A stretch of 43,508 nucleotides of DNA, from the NCBI GenBank assembly GCA_938028835.1, contig CALIMJ010000045.1, forward strand, positions 1 through 43,508, written 5' to 3'. Every line of letters starts with the position of its first letter. Position 1 is the first letter of the stretch. A program made the translations under genes and the position numbers. Below the pieces are notes generated by a model. That model worked only from the letters and a program-made list of their open reading frames with translations, made no database searches and was not told the DNA's origin. Shown in pieces: positions 34,102-42,693 of this stretch. This DNA is from an uncultured bacterium (GTDB lineage Bacteria; Sysuimicrobiota; Sysuimicrobiia; Sysuimicrobiales; Sysuimicrobiaceae).

Positions 34102-36168
34102 GTGCGCGCGGTGAGGAAGTTTCCCTTGCTGGTGGCCCTCGTGGCGGTGGGGGTGGCCCCCTCCGCGGCGGTCGGCTGGCAGCGCCACGGGGTGGAGGCC
34201 GAGTACCGCACCGTGGAGCTGGTGGTGGACTCTGAGGACTGGAGGCTGCTGGCCCAGCGGGAGGGGCGGGGGGGCACCGAGCTGTGGGAGGCGCTGCGGG
34301 CGCGGGGCGCGGGGTCGGTGGCGGTGTACGAGGCCACCCTGCGGCGGCTGCAGGAGGAAGGGCGCCTGACCTACCGCTCCGGCGCGGAGCTGCGCGACCT
34401 GGCTCGCACCAGCGTCCTCACGGCAACCCTGCGCGACCTGGCTGCCTCCGCACACCCTCAAGCCCTGTACGTGTTCCCGGGAGACCCCGAGGTGGCCCGG
34501 CAGGTGGAGTTCGGCTTCCGCACGGCCCTAGGGCCGGAGCGGGTGGCGGCGGTGCTTCGGGAACCCCTGGTGCTGCGGGTCCTGGGACGTCCCAGGGACC
34601 TGGAGGAGACGGGGCTGGGGTTCCTGCCGTCCTCCGTACGGCGGTGGGAAGCGCTGGGCTTCCGGGTGGTCCTGAGACCCCGCAACGTCCGGAGCTTCAC
34701 CCCCGAGCGGCTCGCCGAGCGGGTGGCGGGGTACGGGGAGCTGGCGCGAGGTCGCACCGCGGTGTTCGACCTGAACGAGGTCCTGGGCTACGAACGCCTC
34801 GTGGAGGAAGCCGCCCGTGCCCTGCGGTCCCTGGGGATGGTGTACGGCCGCGTGGAGGTGCTCGTGCCCGCGCGCCGGATGCGGGGCGAGGAGGCCATGA
34901 CGCGCTCCATGCGGCCGGATGTGGTCCGGGTGGTCAGCATCCCGCCGGAGGAGCTGGAGCGGCTGCCTCGGGAGGACGCGGTGGAGCGTTTCGCCCGGGG
35001 GGTGCGGGAGCGCAACCTGAGGGTGGTCTACCTGCGACCGTACCTGCAGACCCCGGGCGGGGTGGACGCGGTGGCGTTCAACCTGGACTACGTGGAGCGG
35101 GTGGCTTCCGCGGTACGGGCGGCAGGCTTCCGGCTGGGGCCCGCCGCGCCCCTGCCGGAGCTGGTGGTGCCGGAGGTCCTCCGGTGGGCCGCGCTGCTGG
35201 CCGCGGCGGGCTCCGGGGCCCTGCTGGTGGCCGAGGTGGCACAGGCAGCCGGGGCGCATTTCTCTCAGACCAGGGCCCTGTTGGCGGTGGTGACGGTTTT
35301 GCTGGCGGCGGCGGCAGGCCACGCGGCGGGGCTGGGTGCGTGGGTGAGCAAGCTGGCGGCGCTGGTTGCCGCGGTGGCGTTCCCCACCCTGGCACTCCTC
35401 CACGTGGTTAACCCGCCTGGGTCGGGTCGGGACGGGTTGGGCGCTGCGCTGGCGGGGTTGTGGGCGGCCAGCGCAGTCTCCGCCGCGGGCGGCGCGGTGG
35501 TGGCCGCTCTTCTGGTGGACTGGCCCTTCCGGCTGGGTGCGGATGTGTTCTTCGGGGTGAAGCTGGCCACGGTGGCGCCCGCCGCACTGGTGGCGGCGGT
35601 GTGGTTCGCGTGGGAGCACCGGGAGCTCACCGTGGGAGGGGTGGCCGGGAAGCTCTCCCGGTGGCTGGCCAAACCCGTTACCCTGGGCAGCGCGGTGGCG
35701 GTAGCGGGGGTGGCTGGCGTGGCGCTGCTGCTGGTCCTGCGCACCGGGAACACGGGGATCCCCGTGCCGTCCGTGGAGGAGCGCCTGCGGGATGCCCTCG
35801 AGCGCGCGCTGGTGGCGAGGCCTCGAACCAAGGAGTACCTGCTTGGCCACCCGGCCCTCGTGTTGGCCCTGGCTTCCGGTGCCCTGGGGTTCCGCAGCTG
35901 GACCCTGCCCCTGCTGGTGGTGGCGGCCGTGGGTCAGGCCGGCCTGGTAAATTCCTTCTCCCACCTGCACACCCCGCTGATGTACACGGTGTGGAGGACC
36001 GCCAACGGCCTGGTGCTGGGCAGTGTCGTCGGGGCTCTTGCGTACGCGGTCGTGGCGTGGCTGCTGCGCCGGTTCCCACAGGCCTTGCGGGTGACCGAAC
36101 TCGTTGGGTCGGGTTCTACGGCGGACCCGCAAGCCTCAGCGGCCGGGAGTTCGGTGCGGGCGCGCTGA
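34102..36168 (+). CDS. DUF5693 family membrane protein
   Basis: A 688-residue protein: an N-terminal signal/anchor helix, a soluble outer part of about 330 residues, then about eight hydrophobic helices (from about 355 to the end). The soluble part resembles the DUF5693 family, usually found next to csaB in Bacillota. Function is unknown; the order with csaB and tagA suggests cell-wall polymer or S-layer work. GTG 34102 has no clear SD; GTG 34111 (MRKFPLLVALVAVG) is equally good. 62 bp after prfB. Confidence 0.82.
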   Translation: MRAVRKFPLLVALVAVGVAPSAAVGWQRHGVEAEYRTVELVVDSEDWRLLAQREGRGGTELWEALRARGAGSVAVYEATLRRLQEEGRLTYRSGAELRDLARTSVLTATLRDLAASAHPQALYVFPGDPEVARQVEFGFRTALGPERVAAVLREPLVLRVLGRPRDLEETGLGFLPSSVRRWEALGFRVVLRPRNVRSFTPERLAERVAGYGELARGRTAVFDLNEVLGYERLVEEAARALRSLGMVYGRVEVLVPARRMRGEEAMTRSMRPDVVRVVSIPPEELERLPREDAVERFARGVRERNLRVVYLRPYLQTPGGVDAVAFNLDYVERVASAVRAAGFRLGPAAPLPELVVPEVLRWAALLAAAGSGALLVAEVAQAAGAHFSQTRALLAVVTVLLAAAAGHAAGLGAWVSKLAALVAAVAFPTLALLHVVNPPGSGRDGLGAALAGLWAASAVSAAGGAVVAALLVDWPFRLGADVFFGVKLATVAPAALVAAVWFAWEHRELTVGGVAGKLSRWLAKPVTLGSAVAVAGVAGVALLLVLRTGNTGIPVPSVEERLRDALERALVARPRTKEYLLGHPALVLALASGALGFRSWTLPLLVVAAVGQAGLVNSFSHLHTPLMYTVWRTANGLVLGSVVGALAYAVVAWLLRRFPQALRVTELVGSGSTADPQASAAGSSVRAR

Positions 36169-36170
36169 CG

Positions 36171-37199
36171 GTGCGGGTAGCCATCCTCGGCTACTACGGA
36201 TTCGGGAATCTCGGCGACGAGGCGATCCTGCACGCCATGGCGGAGCACCTCCGGGAGGCGCTGCCGGGCGTCGAGCTCTGGGTGCTTTCGGGGGATCCGG
36301 CGGAGACGGAGCGGACGCACGGCGTGCGCGGCGTGCCCAGGACCGACCTGCCGGGGGTCCGACGGCTGTTCCGGTCTTCGGACCTGGTGTGCAGCGGCGG
36401 CGGCAGCCTGTTCCAGGACGTGACCTCCTGGCGTAGCCCGTTGTTCTACGGCCTGCTGCACGAGCTGGCCCGGGGTACTCCGGTGCTGGTGTACGCGCAG
36501 GGCATCGGGCCCTTGCGCCGCCGGACGAGCCGCGCGGTGACCCGGCGCGCCATGGGGGGCGCCGCCGCCATCACGGTGCGGGACCAGGACTCCGCGGACC
36601 GGCTGCGGGAGCTTGGGGTGGAGCGCCCGGTGGAGGTGGTGTGCGACCCAGCTCTCGGCCTGTCCGCTTCAGCCCCCCACCCTCAGGACCGCACCCTCGT
36701 GGTGTGCGTCCGGCCGTGGCCCGGGGTCTCCTGGTCGCATCTGTTGGAGGCCCTGCGGCGGGCGGCCCGACAGGCGGAAATGCAACCGCGGGTGGTGTGC
36801 CTGCACCGCGTGGCCGACCTATCGGTCTCGGAGGAACTGGCGGCGCAGCTGGGAAGCGACCTGGTGGTACCTTCCAGCCCCAGGGAGGCGTTGGAAGTCG
36901 TGACGGGCGCCCGGGTGGTGGTAGGCATGCGGCTGCACGCGCTGGTCCTGGCGGCGGCGGGGCGCGTGCCGTTTGTAGGCGTCGCCTACGACCCCAAGGT
37001 CTCCTCCTTTGCCGCCTCTGTGGACATGCCCTGGGTAGGAGCCAACTCTGTGGACCCCTCGGAGCTGGCAGGGCACGTGGCGGCGCTGGCCGCAGACCTC
37101 GGGGCAGCCGGTCGGCTGCGGCGGAAGGTGGACTCCCTGCGGCCCCTGGCCCGTCGGCCGGCCCAGCTCGCCGCAGGGCTGGTGGGGGTGGTGTGTTGA
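36171..37199 (+). CDS. csaB: polysaccharide pyruvyl transferase CsaB
   Basis: A 342-residue member of the pyruvyl transferase family. CsaB adds ketal pyruvate to secondary cell-wall polysaccharide, creating the anchor for SLH-domain S-layer proteins. Family features are ILGYYGFGNLGDEAILHAM at the N-terminus, SGGGSLFQDVTS, YAQGIGPL and the C-terminal GMRLHALVLAAAGRVPFVGVAYDPKV. GTG 36171 lies 2 bp after the DUF5693 stop. The stop overlaps the tagA start. Confidence 0.92.
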   Translation: MRVAILGYYGFGNLGDEAILHAMAEHLREALPGVELWVLSGDPAETERTHGVRGVPRTDLPGVRRLFRSSDLVCSGGGSLFQDVTSWRSPLFYGLLHELARGTPVLVYAQGIGPLRRRTSRAVTRRAMGGAAAITVRDQDSADRLRELGVERPVEVVCDPALGLSASAPHPQDRTLVVCVRPWPGVSWSHLLEALRRAARQAEMQPRVVCLHRVADLSVSEELAAQLGSDLVVPSSPREALEVVTGARVVVGMRLHALVLAAAGRVPFVGVAYDPKVSSFAASVDMPWVGANSVDPSELAGHVAALAADLGAAGRLRRKVDSLRPLARRPAQLAAGLVGVVC

Positions 37200-37933
37200 C
37201 CGACCGGGTGTGGGTCCTCGGGGTCCCCTTCGACCCCGTGAGACTCGCCGACGCGGCGGACCGAGTAGCCTTCCTCGTCGCGTCAGGCGGTCCTCACCTG
37301 GTGGTGACCGCCAACCCGGAGCTGGTGATGGCCGCCAGGAAACACCCGGATCTGCTGGAAGCCGTGCGGGGAGCTTCACTGGTGGTGGCGGACGGGATCG
37401 GTGTGGTGTGGGCGTCCCGCAGGCTGGGCCGGCCCTTGCCCGAGCGCGTACCCGGGATCGAGCTGATGCAGGCGTTGTGCGCGCGGGCAGCACGCCAGCG
37501 TTGGTCGATATTCCTGCTCGGGGGCCTGCCCGGGGTGGCGGAACAGGCGGCGGCGGAGTTGCGGCGGCGCTGGCCCGCACTGTGGGTGGCGGGTACCCAC
37601 CACGGGTACTTCCGCGAGGACGCGCCCGTAGTGGAGGCGGTGGCGCGGTCGGGCGCGACCCTGCTGTTCTGCGGGCTGGGCAGCCCCCGGCAGGAGCTGT
37701 GGCTGAGCCGCCACCTGGACCGGCTGGGGGTACGGGTGGCCATGGGGGTAGGAGGGAGCCTGGACGTGCTGGCGGGCCGCATCGGCCGAGCCCCCGCCTG
37801 GCTCCGCCGGGTCCACCTGGAGTGGCTGTACCGGCTGCTGCGCGAGCCCAGGCGGTGGCGGAGGCAGCTGGCTCTGCCCCGGTTCGCCTGGCTGGTCCTC
37901 CGGTCCGCCTCCAGGAGGGAAGGGGCGGGTTGA
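37193..37933 (+). CDS. tagA: WecG/TagA/CpsF family glycosyltransferase
   Basis: A 246-residue GT26 enzyme. TagA adds N-acetylmannosamine to lipid-linked GlcNAc, committing it to wall polymer synthesis; WecG does a related step in enterobacteria. Visible motifs are VVTANPELVMAARK, LVVADGIGVVWASRRLG (D67 probable catalytic base) and LGSPRQELWLSRH. GTG 37193 overlaps csaB; TTG 37196 is adjacent. A basic C-terminal tail (EWLYRLLREPRRWRRQL) fits the membrane-targeting end of TagA. Sugar specificity cannot be fixed from sequence. Confidence 0.9.
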   Translation: MLTDRVWVLGVPFDPVRLADAADRVAFLVASGGPHLVVTANPELVMAARKHPDLLEAVRGASLVVADGIGVVWASRRLGRPLPERVPGIELMQALCARAARQRWSIFLLGGLPGVAEQAAAELRRRWPALWVAGTHHGYFREDAPVVEAVARSGATLLFCGLGSPRQELWLSRHLDRLGVRVAMGVGGSLDVLAGRIGRAPAWLRRVHLEWLYRLLREPRRWRRQLALPRFAWLVLRSASRREGAG

Positions 37934-37993
37934 CAAGGAAAAGTAACCTACGCGGTGCGTGAGCGAAAGACCGCCCCACCGCGGGTGGTCGGG

Positions 37994-38272
37994 ATGCCCG
38001 AGGTCCTGAAGGTCTCTGCGGACTCCAACCCCAAGGCCGTGGCCGGAGCTCTGGCGGCCCTGCTGCGCGAGCACGGGTCGGCGGAGCTGCAGGCCATCGG
38101 TGCGGGTGCGGTGAACCAGGCGGTGAAGGCCATCGCCATCACCCGGGGCTTCATCGCCCCGAACGGGATCGACCTGGTCGCCATCCCCGCCTTCACCAAG
38201 GTGGAGATCGACGGCCAGGAGCGCACCGCCATCCGGTTCCTGGTGGAGGCCCGGACACCCCCGGCTCGCTGA
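37994..38272 (+). CDS. spoVS: stage V sporulation protein S (Alba-like)
   Basis: A 92-residue protein: EVLKVSADSNPKAVAGALAALLREHG, LQAIGAGAVNQAVKAIAI and GIDLVAIPAFTKVEIDGQERTAI are almost the SpoVS consensus. SpoVS affects septation and spore coat steps in Bacillus but also occurs in non-sporulating lineages such as Thermus, so sporulation is not proven. ATG 37994 gives the family start; GTG 37955 adds 13 residues without SD. A TTGACA lies at 37930, over the tagA stop, but without a matching -10. Confidence 0.93.
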   Translation: MPEVLKVSADSNPKAVAGALAALLREHGSAELQAIGAGAVNQAVKAIAITRGFIAPNGIDLVAIPAFTKVEIDGQERTAIRFLVEARTPPAR

Positions 38273-38295
38273 CCGCGCGTTGCGGCTGCTATAGT
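38269..38295 (+). promoter_or_regulatory. candidate promoter for prs-gltX
   Basis: CTGACC (38269-38274, overlapping the spoVS stop) and TATAGT (38290-38295), with a short 15-base spacing. The -10 and following GGGTTCGGAGG closely match the prfB promoter region. Confidence 0.42.
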
Positions 38296-38324
38296 GGGTT
38301 CGGAGGCCGCGGCCGGAGGCGCCT

Positions 38325-39266
38325 TTGGAGTACGGACCCCTCAAGCTGTTCAGCGGGACCTCCAACCGCCCCCTGGCGGAGGAGATCGCCCGGTGCCTGC
38401 GCATGGAGCTGGGCCGGGTGCGGATCGAGCGGTTCGCGGACGGGGAGATCTACGTGCGCTACGAGGAGAACGCGCGGGGCGTGGACGCCTTCGTGGTCCA
38501 GTCCCTGTGCCACCCGGTGAACGAGAACCTCATGGAGCTGCTCATCATGGTGGACGCCCTCCGCCGGGCGTCCGCGGGCCGCATCACCGCGGTGATCCCC
38601 TACTACGGCTACGCGCGGAAGGACAAGAAGGACGCGCCGCGGGAGCCCATCACGGGGCGGCTGGTGGCGGACCTCCTCATCACCGCGGGCGTGGACCGCG
38701 TGCTCACCGTGGACCTGCACGCGGGGCAGATCGAGGGCTTCTTCAGCATCCCCGTGGATCACCTGCGGGCCATGCCCCTGTTCAGCGACGACCTCCGGCA
38801 CAAGGGCCTGCGCAACGCGGTGGTGGTGGCGGCGGACGACGGTGCGGTGAAGCGCAGCAAGCAGCTGGCCGACCGCCTGGACCTGCCCCTGGCGATCGTC
38901 TTCCAGCGGCGCGTGGGCAAGGACACCAAGCAGCCCGTGGAGGTGGTGGGCGAGGTGGAGGGGCGGGTCCCCATCCTCATCGAGGACATCATCGACACCG
39001 CGGGGACCCTCTCGGGCGCGGTGGACGTCCTGGTGCAGCACGGGGCCCAGCCGGAGGCCTACGTGTGCGCCACCCACGCGGTGTTCGCCGGCCCCGCCCT
39101 GCAGCGGTTGAGCCGACCCGAGATCCGGGAGGTCATCGTCACCAACACCATCCCGCGGCACCCCGAGGCGCCGCCTAAGGTCCGGGTGCTGTCCGCGGCG
39201 CCCCTGCTGGCGGAAGCCATCCGCCGCATCCACGGGGACGAGTCCGTCAGCGCCCTGTTCACGTAG
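38325..39266 (+). CDS. prs: ribose-phosphate pyrophosphokinase (PRPP synthase)
   Basis: A 313-residue enzyme making PRPP from ribose 5-phosphate and ATP for nucleotide, His and Trp synthesis. Class I features: KLFSGTSNRPLAEEIA, VIPYYGYARKDKKDAPREPI (flexible loop), TVDLHAGQIEGFF and the PRPP loop IEDIIDTAGTL. The start is TTG 38325 with SD GGAGG. gltX follows after 3 bp. Confidence 0.95.
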   Translation: MEYGPLKLFSGTSNRPLAEEIARCLRMELGRVRIERFADGEIYVRYEENARGVDAFVVQSLCHPVNENLMELLIMVDALRRASAGRITAVIPYYGYARKDKKDAPREPITGRLVADLLITAGVDRVLTVDLHAGQIEGFFSIPVDHLRAMPLFSDDLRHKGLRNAVVVAADDGAVKRSKQLADRLDLPLAIVFQRRVGKDTKQPVEVVGEVEGRVPILIEDIIDTAGTLSGAVDVLVQHGAQPEAYVCATHAVFAGPALQRLSRPEIREVIVTNTIPRHPEAPPKVRVLSAAPLLAEAIRRIHGDESVSALFT

Positions 39267-39269
39267 GTC

Positions 39270-40823
39270 ATGGGCTCGGTGCGCACCCGCATCCCGCCCA
39301 GCCCCACAGGCTACCTCCATGTGGGGAACGCCTGGGCGGCCTTCTTCAACTGGCTGTTCGCCCGGCGCCAGGGAGGCCAGGTGGTCCTGCGCATCGAGGA
39401 CACAGACCCCACACGCTCCTCCCCCGAGTACGAGCGGGCCATCTACGAGGACCTCCGGTGGCTGGGGATCGACTGGGACGAGGGGCCGGACGTAGGGGGG
39501 CCGTACGGCCCGTACCGCCAGAGCCAGCGGGCGCACCTGTACCGGGAGGCGGCCGAAGCGCTGCTGCGGGTGGGAGCGGCGTACCGCTGCTACTGCACGC
39601 CGGAGGAGATCGAGCAGGAACGGCGGCGGGCTTTGGCGGAGCGGCGGCCCTACCGCTACTCGGGGCGCTGCCGGACCCGCTCGGAGGCCGAGGTCCGTGC
39701 GCTGGAGCGGGAGGGCCGGCGGCCGGCGTTGCGGCTGGACGTGGGCCAGTTCCACGACCCCCGATGGGTCACCGCGGACGGCTGGCTGCAGGCGCGGCGG
39801 GAGGACGGCAGGGACCGGCTGTACGTGGTGGTGCACGACCTGATCCGGGGCGAGGTGGCCTTCGGCCTGGACGAGCTGGACGACTTCATCGTGGTCCGGT
39901 CCGACGGCACCGCCCTGTACAACTTCGCGAACGTGGTGGACGACCACGGGATGCGCATCACCCACGTGCTTCGGGCGGTGGAGCACCTGAGCAACACACC
40001 CCGCCAGGTGTTGCTGTACCGAGCCCTGGGCTGGGAGCCCCCCCAGTTCGCCCACCTTCCCGTCCTGGTAGGGCCCGACCGCAGGAAGCTCAGCAAGCGG
40101 CACGGGGACGCGGCCCTGCGGGAGTACCGGGACGAGCTGTACCTGCCGGAGGCGCTTCGGAATTTCTTCGCCCTCATGGCCTGGTACCCCGAGGACGGCC
40201 GGGAGATCTTCAGCACCGAGGAGCTGGTCCAGCGGTTCGACCTGACTCAGGTGGGGCGCGCTTCCCCCGTCTTCGACCGTCAGAAACTCCTGTGGATGAA
40301 CGGGGAGTACATGCGCCGGGCTCTGCGGGAGGACCCCGAGCGGGTGGTGGACCTGGTGGCAGGCTACCTCGCCCGCCACGGCCTGCTGCCCGAGTCACTC
40401 CTTCCCGAGCAGCGGGCGTACGTCCGGCGGGTGGTGGAGGTGCTGGGTGAGCGGATCAAGGAGGGGGCGGACGTCCTCCGGTACGGGGACTTCTTCTTCC
40501 TGGAAACGCCACGCTACGAACCGCAGGCCGTGGCCTCGTACCTCCAGGGGGAGCAGGCCGCGGCCGTCCTGAAGCTGGCTCAGCAGGTGGTCCGGGAGGT
40601 GGAGCCCTTCGCCGCGGCGGCCCTGGAGGCCGCGCTGCGCCGGGCCGCCGCGGAGCGCGGGTTTTCCATGCGGGCGGTGGTCCACCCGGTGCGGGTAGCC
40701 CTGACGGGGAAGACGGTGGGCCCGGGCCTGTTCGAGCTCATGGAGGTCCTGGGGCGGGAGCGGGTCCTGCGCCGCCTGGAGCACGCCGTAGCGGTCGGGG
40801 CGGCGGCCGGGAGCGCGGTTTGA
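39270..40823 (+). CDS. gltX: glutamyl-tRNA synthetase
   Basis: A 517-residue class I synthetase. The HIGH-equivalent is in PSPTGYLHVGNAW and the KMSKS-equivalent in DRRKLSKRHGD. A zinc-type cluster CYC plus SGRC (about residues 108-133) is present. With tRNA-Gln and tRNA-Glu genes directly after it, and no glnS seen, it may be non-discriminating and work with GatCAB, which is inference. ATG 39270 follows prs by 3 bp; the SD is weak (TAGG). Confidence 0.95.
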   Translation: MGSVRTRIPPSPTGYLHVGNAWAAFFNWLFARRQGGQVVLRIEDTDPTRSSPEYERAIYEDLRWLGIDWDEGPDVGGPYGPYRQSQRAHLYREAAEALLRVGAAYRCYCTPEEIEQERRRALAERRPYRYSGRCRTRSEAEVRALEREGRRPALRLDVGQFHDPRWVTADGWLQARREDGRDRLYVVVHDLIRGEVAFGLDELDDFIVVRSDGTALYNFANVVDDHGMRITHVLRAVEHLSNTPRQVLLYRALGWEPPQFAHLPVLVGPDRRKLSKRHGDAALREYRDELYLPEALRNFFALMAWYPEDGREIFSTEELVQRFDLTQVGRASPVFDRQKLLWMNGEYMRRALREDPERVVDLVAGYLARHGLLPESLLPEQRAYVRRVVEVLGERIKEGADVLRYGDFFFLETPRYEPQAVASYLQGEQAAAVLKLAQQVVREVEPFAAAALEAALRRAAAERGFSMRAVVHPVRVALTGKTVGPGLFELMEVLGRERVLRRLEHAVAVGAAAGSAV

Positions 40824-40849
40824 CAACCCGCGGGGGGGTCGGGCACAAT
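40820..40849 (+). promoter_or_regulatory. promoter for tRNA-Gln and tRNA-Glu
   Basis: A consensus TTGACA (40820-40825) overlaps the gltX stop and is followed 18 bases later by CACAAT (40844-40849). Start expected near 40856, about 35 bases before tRNA-Gln. Confidence 0.65.
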
Positions 40850-40857
40850 AGCGGCGG

Positions 40858-40877
40858 GCCCCGCGGATACGCGGGGC
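40858..40877 (+). terminator. 8-bp hairpin between gltX and tRNA-Gln
   Basis: GCCCCGCG (40858-40865), loop GATA, CGCGGGGC (40870-40877), followed by TTGTGTGT. It can be read as an intrinsic terminator for prs-gltX with a broken U-tract. Because the tRNA promoter is upstream of it, the same hairpin would sit at the 5' end of the tRNA transcript. Confidence 0.5.
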
Positions 40878-40891
40878 TTGTGTGTGGGCCC

Positions 40892-40965
40892 TGGGGGATC
40901 GTCTAACGGTAGGACGACGGGCTCTGGACCCGTTAGTGGGGGTTCGAATCCTCCTCCCCCAGCCA
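40892..40965 (+). tRNA. tRNA-Gln (anticodon CTG)
   Basis: Acceptor TGGGGGA pairs with TCCCCCA; the anticodon stem ACGGG/CCCGT holds loop CTCTGGA, anticodon CTG (codon CAG). The T-loop is TTCGAAT. Discriminator G and an encoded CCA end the gene. The first pair T1-A72 is typical of bacterial tRNA-Gln. Confidence 0.95.
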
Positions 40966-40987
40966 GCGGTGGTTTCGGTCGTGACGT

Positions 40988-41063
40988 GGCCCCATCGTCT
41001 AGAGGCCTAGGATACCGCCCTCTCAAGGCGGAGACGGGGATTCGAATTCCCCTGGGGCCACCA
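40988..41063 (+). tRNA. tRNA-Glu (anticodon CTC)
   Basis: Acceptor GGCCCCA pairs with TGGGGCC; anticodon stem CCGCC/GGCGG holds loop CTCTCAA, anticodon CTC (codon GAG). T-loop TTCGAAT, discriminator A, CCA encoded. It lies 22 bases after tRNA-Gln, so both are probably cut from one transcript. Confidence 0.95.
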
Positions 41064-41087
41064 CTCCCCCGCGTCCCTCGACCCACA

Positions 41088-41105
41088 GGTCCGAGCCGGC
41101 GGACC
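41088..41105 (+). other. short hairpin after tRNA-Glu
   Basis: GGTCCG (41088-41093), loop AGCCGG, CGGACC (41100-41105). No T-run. It could protect or end the tRNA transcript. The rest of the 149-bp gap to the next gene shows no clear promoter. Confidence 0.3.
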
Positions 41106-41212
41106 GCTGCGCGGAGGGAACGGGGCACGGTGTGGCGTAGGTAGTGCACGACCGGGCTTCCCGACCAGGGGGGGCCGGGGATCCCAAGCACCGGGAGGGG
41201 GTGAAGCTCGGG

Positions 41213-42667
41213 ATGGACGAGTCGCGCAAGGCCGCCGGAGCGGAAGCCGCCCAGGCGGAGGACGTCCGCATCTCCCGACGGGAGTTCTTCAAGAAGGCCG
41301 CGGTGGCCACCGCGGTCCTGGGCATGCCGTACTTCTACGTCCCCAAGTACTCCCTCGCTCAGCAGCGGACGCTGCGGATCCTCACCTGGAGCCATTTCGT
41401 ACCGGCCTTCGACGAGTGGTTCGACCCCTTCGCGCAGCGGTGGGGTCGCGAGCGCGGGGTGCAGGTGACGGTGGACCACGTGTCCTTCGCGGACATCGTG
41501 CCGCGGGCGAACGCGGAGGTGGCGGCCCAGCAGGGCCACGACCTGTTCTTCTTCCTGTCGCCGCCGTCCGCCTTCGAGCCCCACGTTCTGGACCTGCGGG
41601 ACATCAACCAGGAGGCGGAGCGGCGGTACGGGCCCATGGTGCCCCTGGTGCGGAAGAGCGTGTACAACCCCAACTCTCGGAAGTACTACGGGTTCTCCGA
41701 CAACTGGGTCCCCGACCCGGGGGACTACCTGAAGAGCGTGTGGACCGCGGTGGGCTACCCCAACGGGCCCGTTACGTGGGACGACCTGATCAAGGCGGGC
41801 AACGAGATCAAGCGCCGGTTCCCCGAGATTCAGATCCCCATCGGCATCGGGTTCAGCCAGGACATCGACTCCAACATGGCCACCCGGGCCATCCTGTGGT
41901 CCTTCGGCGCCAGCATCCAGGACGCCAACGAGAACGTGGTCCTCAACAGCGAGCAGACCCTCCGGGCGGTGGAGTACGGGGTCCGGCTGTTCCGGGAGTG
42001 CATGAACCCCGCGGTGCTGAGCTGGAACGCGGCCAGCAACAACCAGGCCCTGAACGCCCGTCAGACCGCCTACATCCTCAACTCCATCTCCGCCTACCGG
42101 ACCGCGCAGGACAACCGGCTCCCGGTGGCAGACGACATCTGGTTCGTGCCGGCCCTGCGGGGCCCCGGCGGGCGGTGGGCGAGCGAGCACGTGATGGGCG
42201 TGTGGGTGATCTGGCGGTTCTCCCGCAGCCCCGACCTGGCCAAGGAGTTCCTGCTGCACCTGGTGGACAACTACCGGGACGCGGTGCTGGCCAGCAAGCT
42301 GTACAACTTCCCGTCCTTCATGGGGAGCGTGGCAGACAAGCGGGTCCCGGTGGCGGAGAAGCCGGACGCGGGCCGCCGGTGGATTCGCGCCGCGGTGATC
42401 CGCGACCCGTTCGGCTCCAACCCGCCGGACAAGCTGCGGGTGCTGGCGGACGCGGAGCAGTGGTCCACCAACATCGGCCACCCCGGCCCGGCGAACCCCG
42501 CGGAGGGGGAGATCTTCGACACCTACCTGATCCCGGACATGTTCGCCCAGGCGGCCACGGGCCGGCTGAGCGTGAGGGAGGCGGTCCAGCAGACCCACCG
42601 TCGGTGTGTGGAGATCTTCCGCAAGTGGCGGCAGCAGGGTCTGGTGGGCGGGGGACGGGACCGGTAA
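41213..42667 (+). CDS. Tat-exported ABC transporter substrate-binding protein (family 1, sugar type)
   Basis: A 484-residue binding protein. The N-terminus carries a twin-arginine signal (ISRREFFKKAAVATAVLG), so it should be exported folded. The ligand region has RTLRILTWSHFVPAFDEWF, NGPVTWDDLIKAGNEI and GVWVIWRFSRSPDLAKEFLLHL, as in carbohydrate-type family 1 proteins; the ligand is unknown. ATG 41213 is preferred (SD GGGAGGGGGTG, about 9-base spacing); GTG 41201 and 41144 are in frame. Its ATPase gene follows after a hairpin. Confidence 0.9.
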   Translation: MDESRKAAGAEAAQAEDVRISRREFFKKAAVATAVLGMPYFYVPKYSLAQQRTLRILTWSHFVPAFDEWFDPFAQRWGRERGVQVTVDHVSFADIVPRANAEVAAQQGHDLFFFLSPPSAFEPHVLDLRDINQEAERRYGPMVPLVRKSVYNPNSRKYYGFSDNWVPDPGDYLKSVWTAVGYPNGPVTWDDLIKAGNEIKRRFPEIQIPIGIGFSQDIDSNMATRAILWSFGASIQDANENVVLNSEQTLRAVEYGVRLFRECMNPAVLSWNAASNNQALNARQTAYILNSISAYRTAQDNRLPVADDIWFVPALRGPGGRWASEHVMGVWVIWRFSRSPDLAKEFLLHLVDNYRDAVLASKLYNFPSFMGSVADKRVPVAEKPDAGRRWIRAAVIRDPFGSNPPDKLRVLADAEQWSTNIGHPGPANPAEGEIFDTYLIPDMFAQAATGRLSVREAVQQTHRRCVEIFRKWRQQGLVGGGRDR

Positions 42668-42693
42668 GCTCCGGGGCCCGAGCTGCGAGGGTT

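Noticed and set aside
37930-37958. Consensus TTGACA over the tagA stop as a spoVS promoter, and AGGAAAA as a sigma-H -35
   Set aside because: No -10 at 16-19 bases (CGGTGC), and no GAAT at sigma-H spacing, so neither promoter type is complete.
38289-40379. Long minus-strand open frame across prs and gltX
   Set aside because: Both + strand genes are complete and clearly conserved; the antisense frame has shadow composition only.
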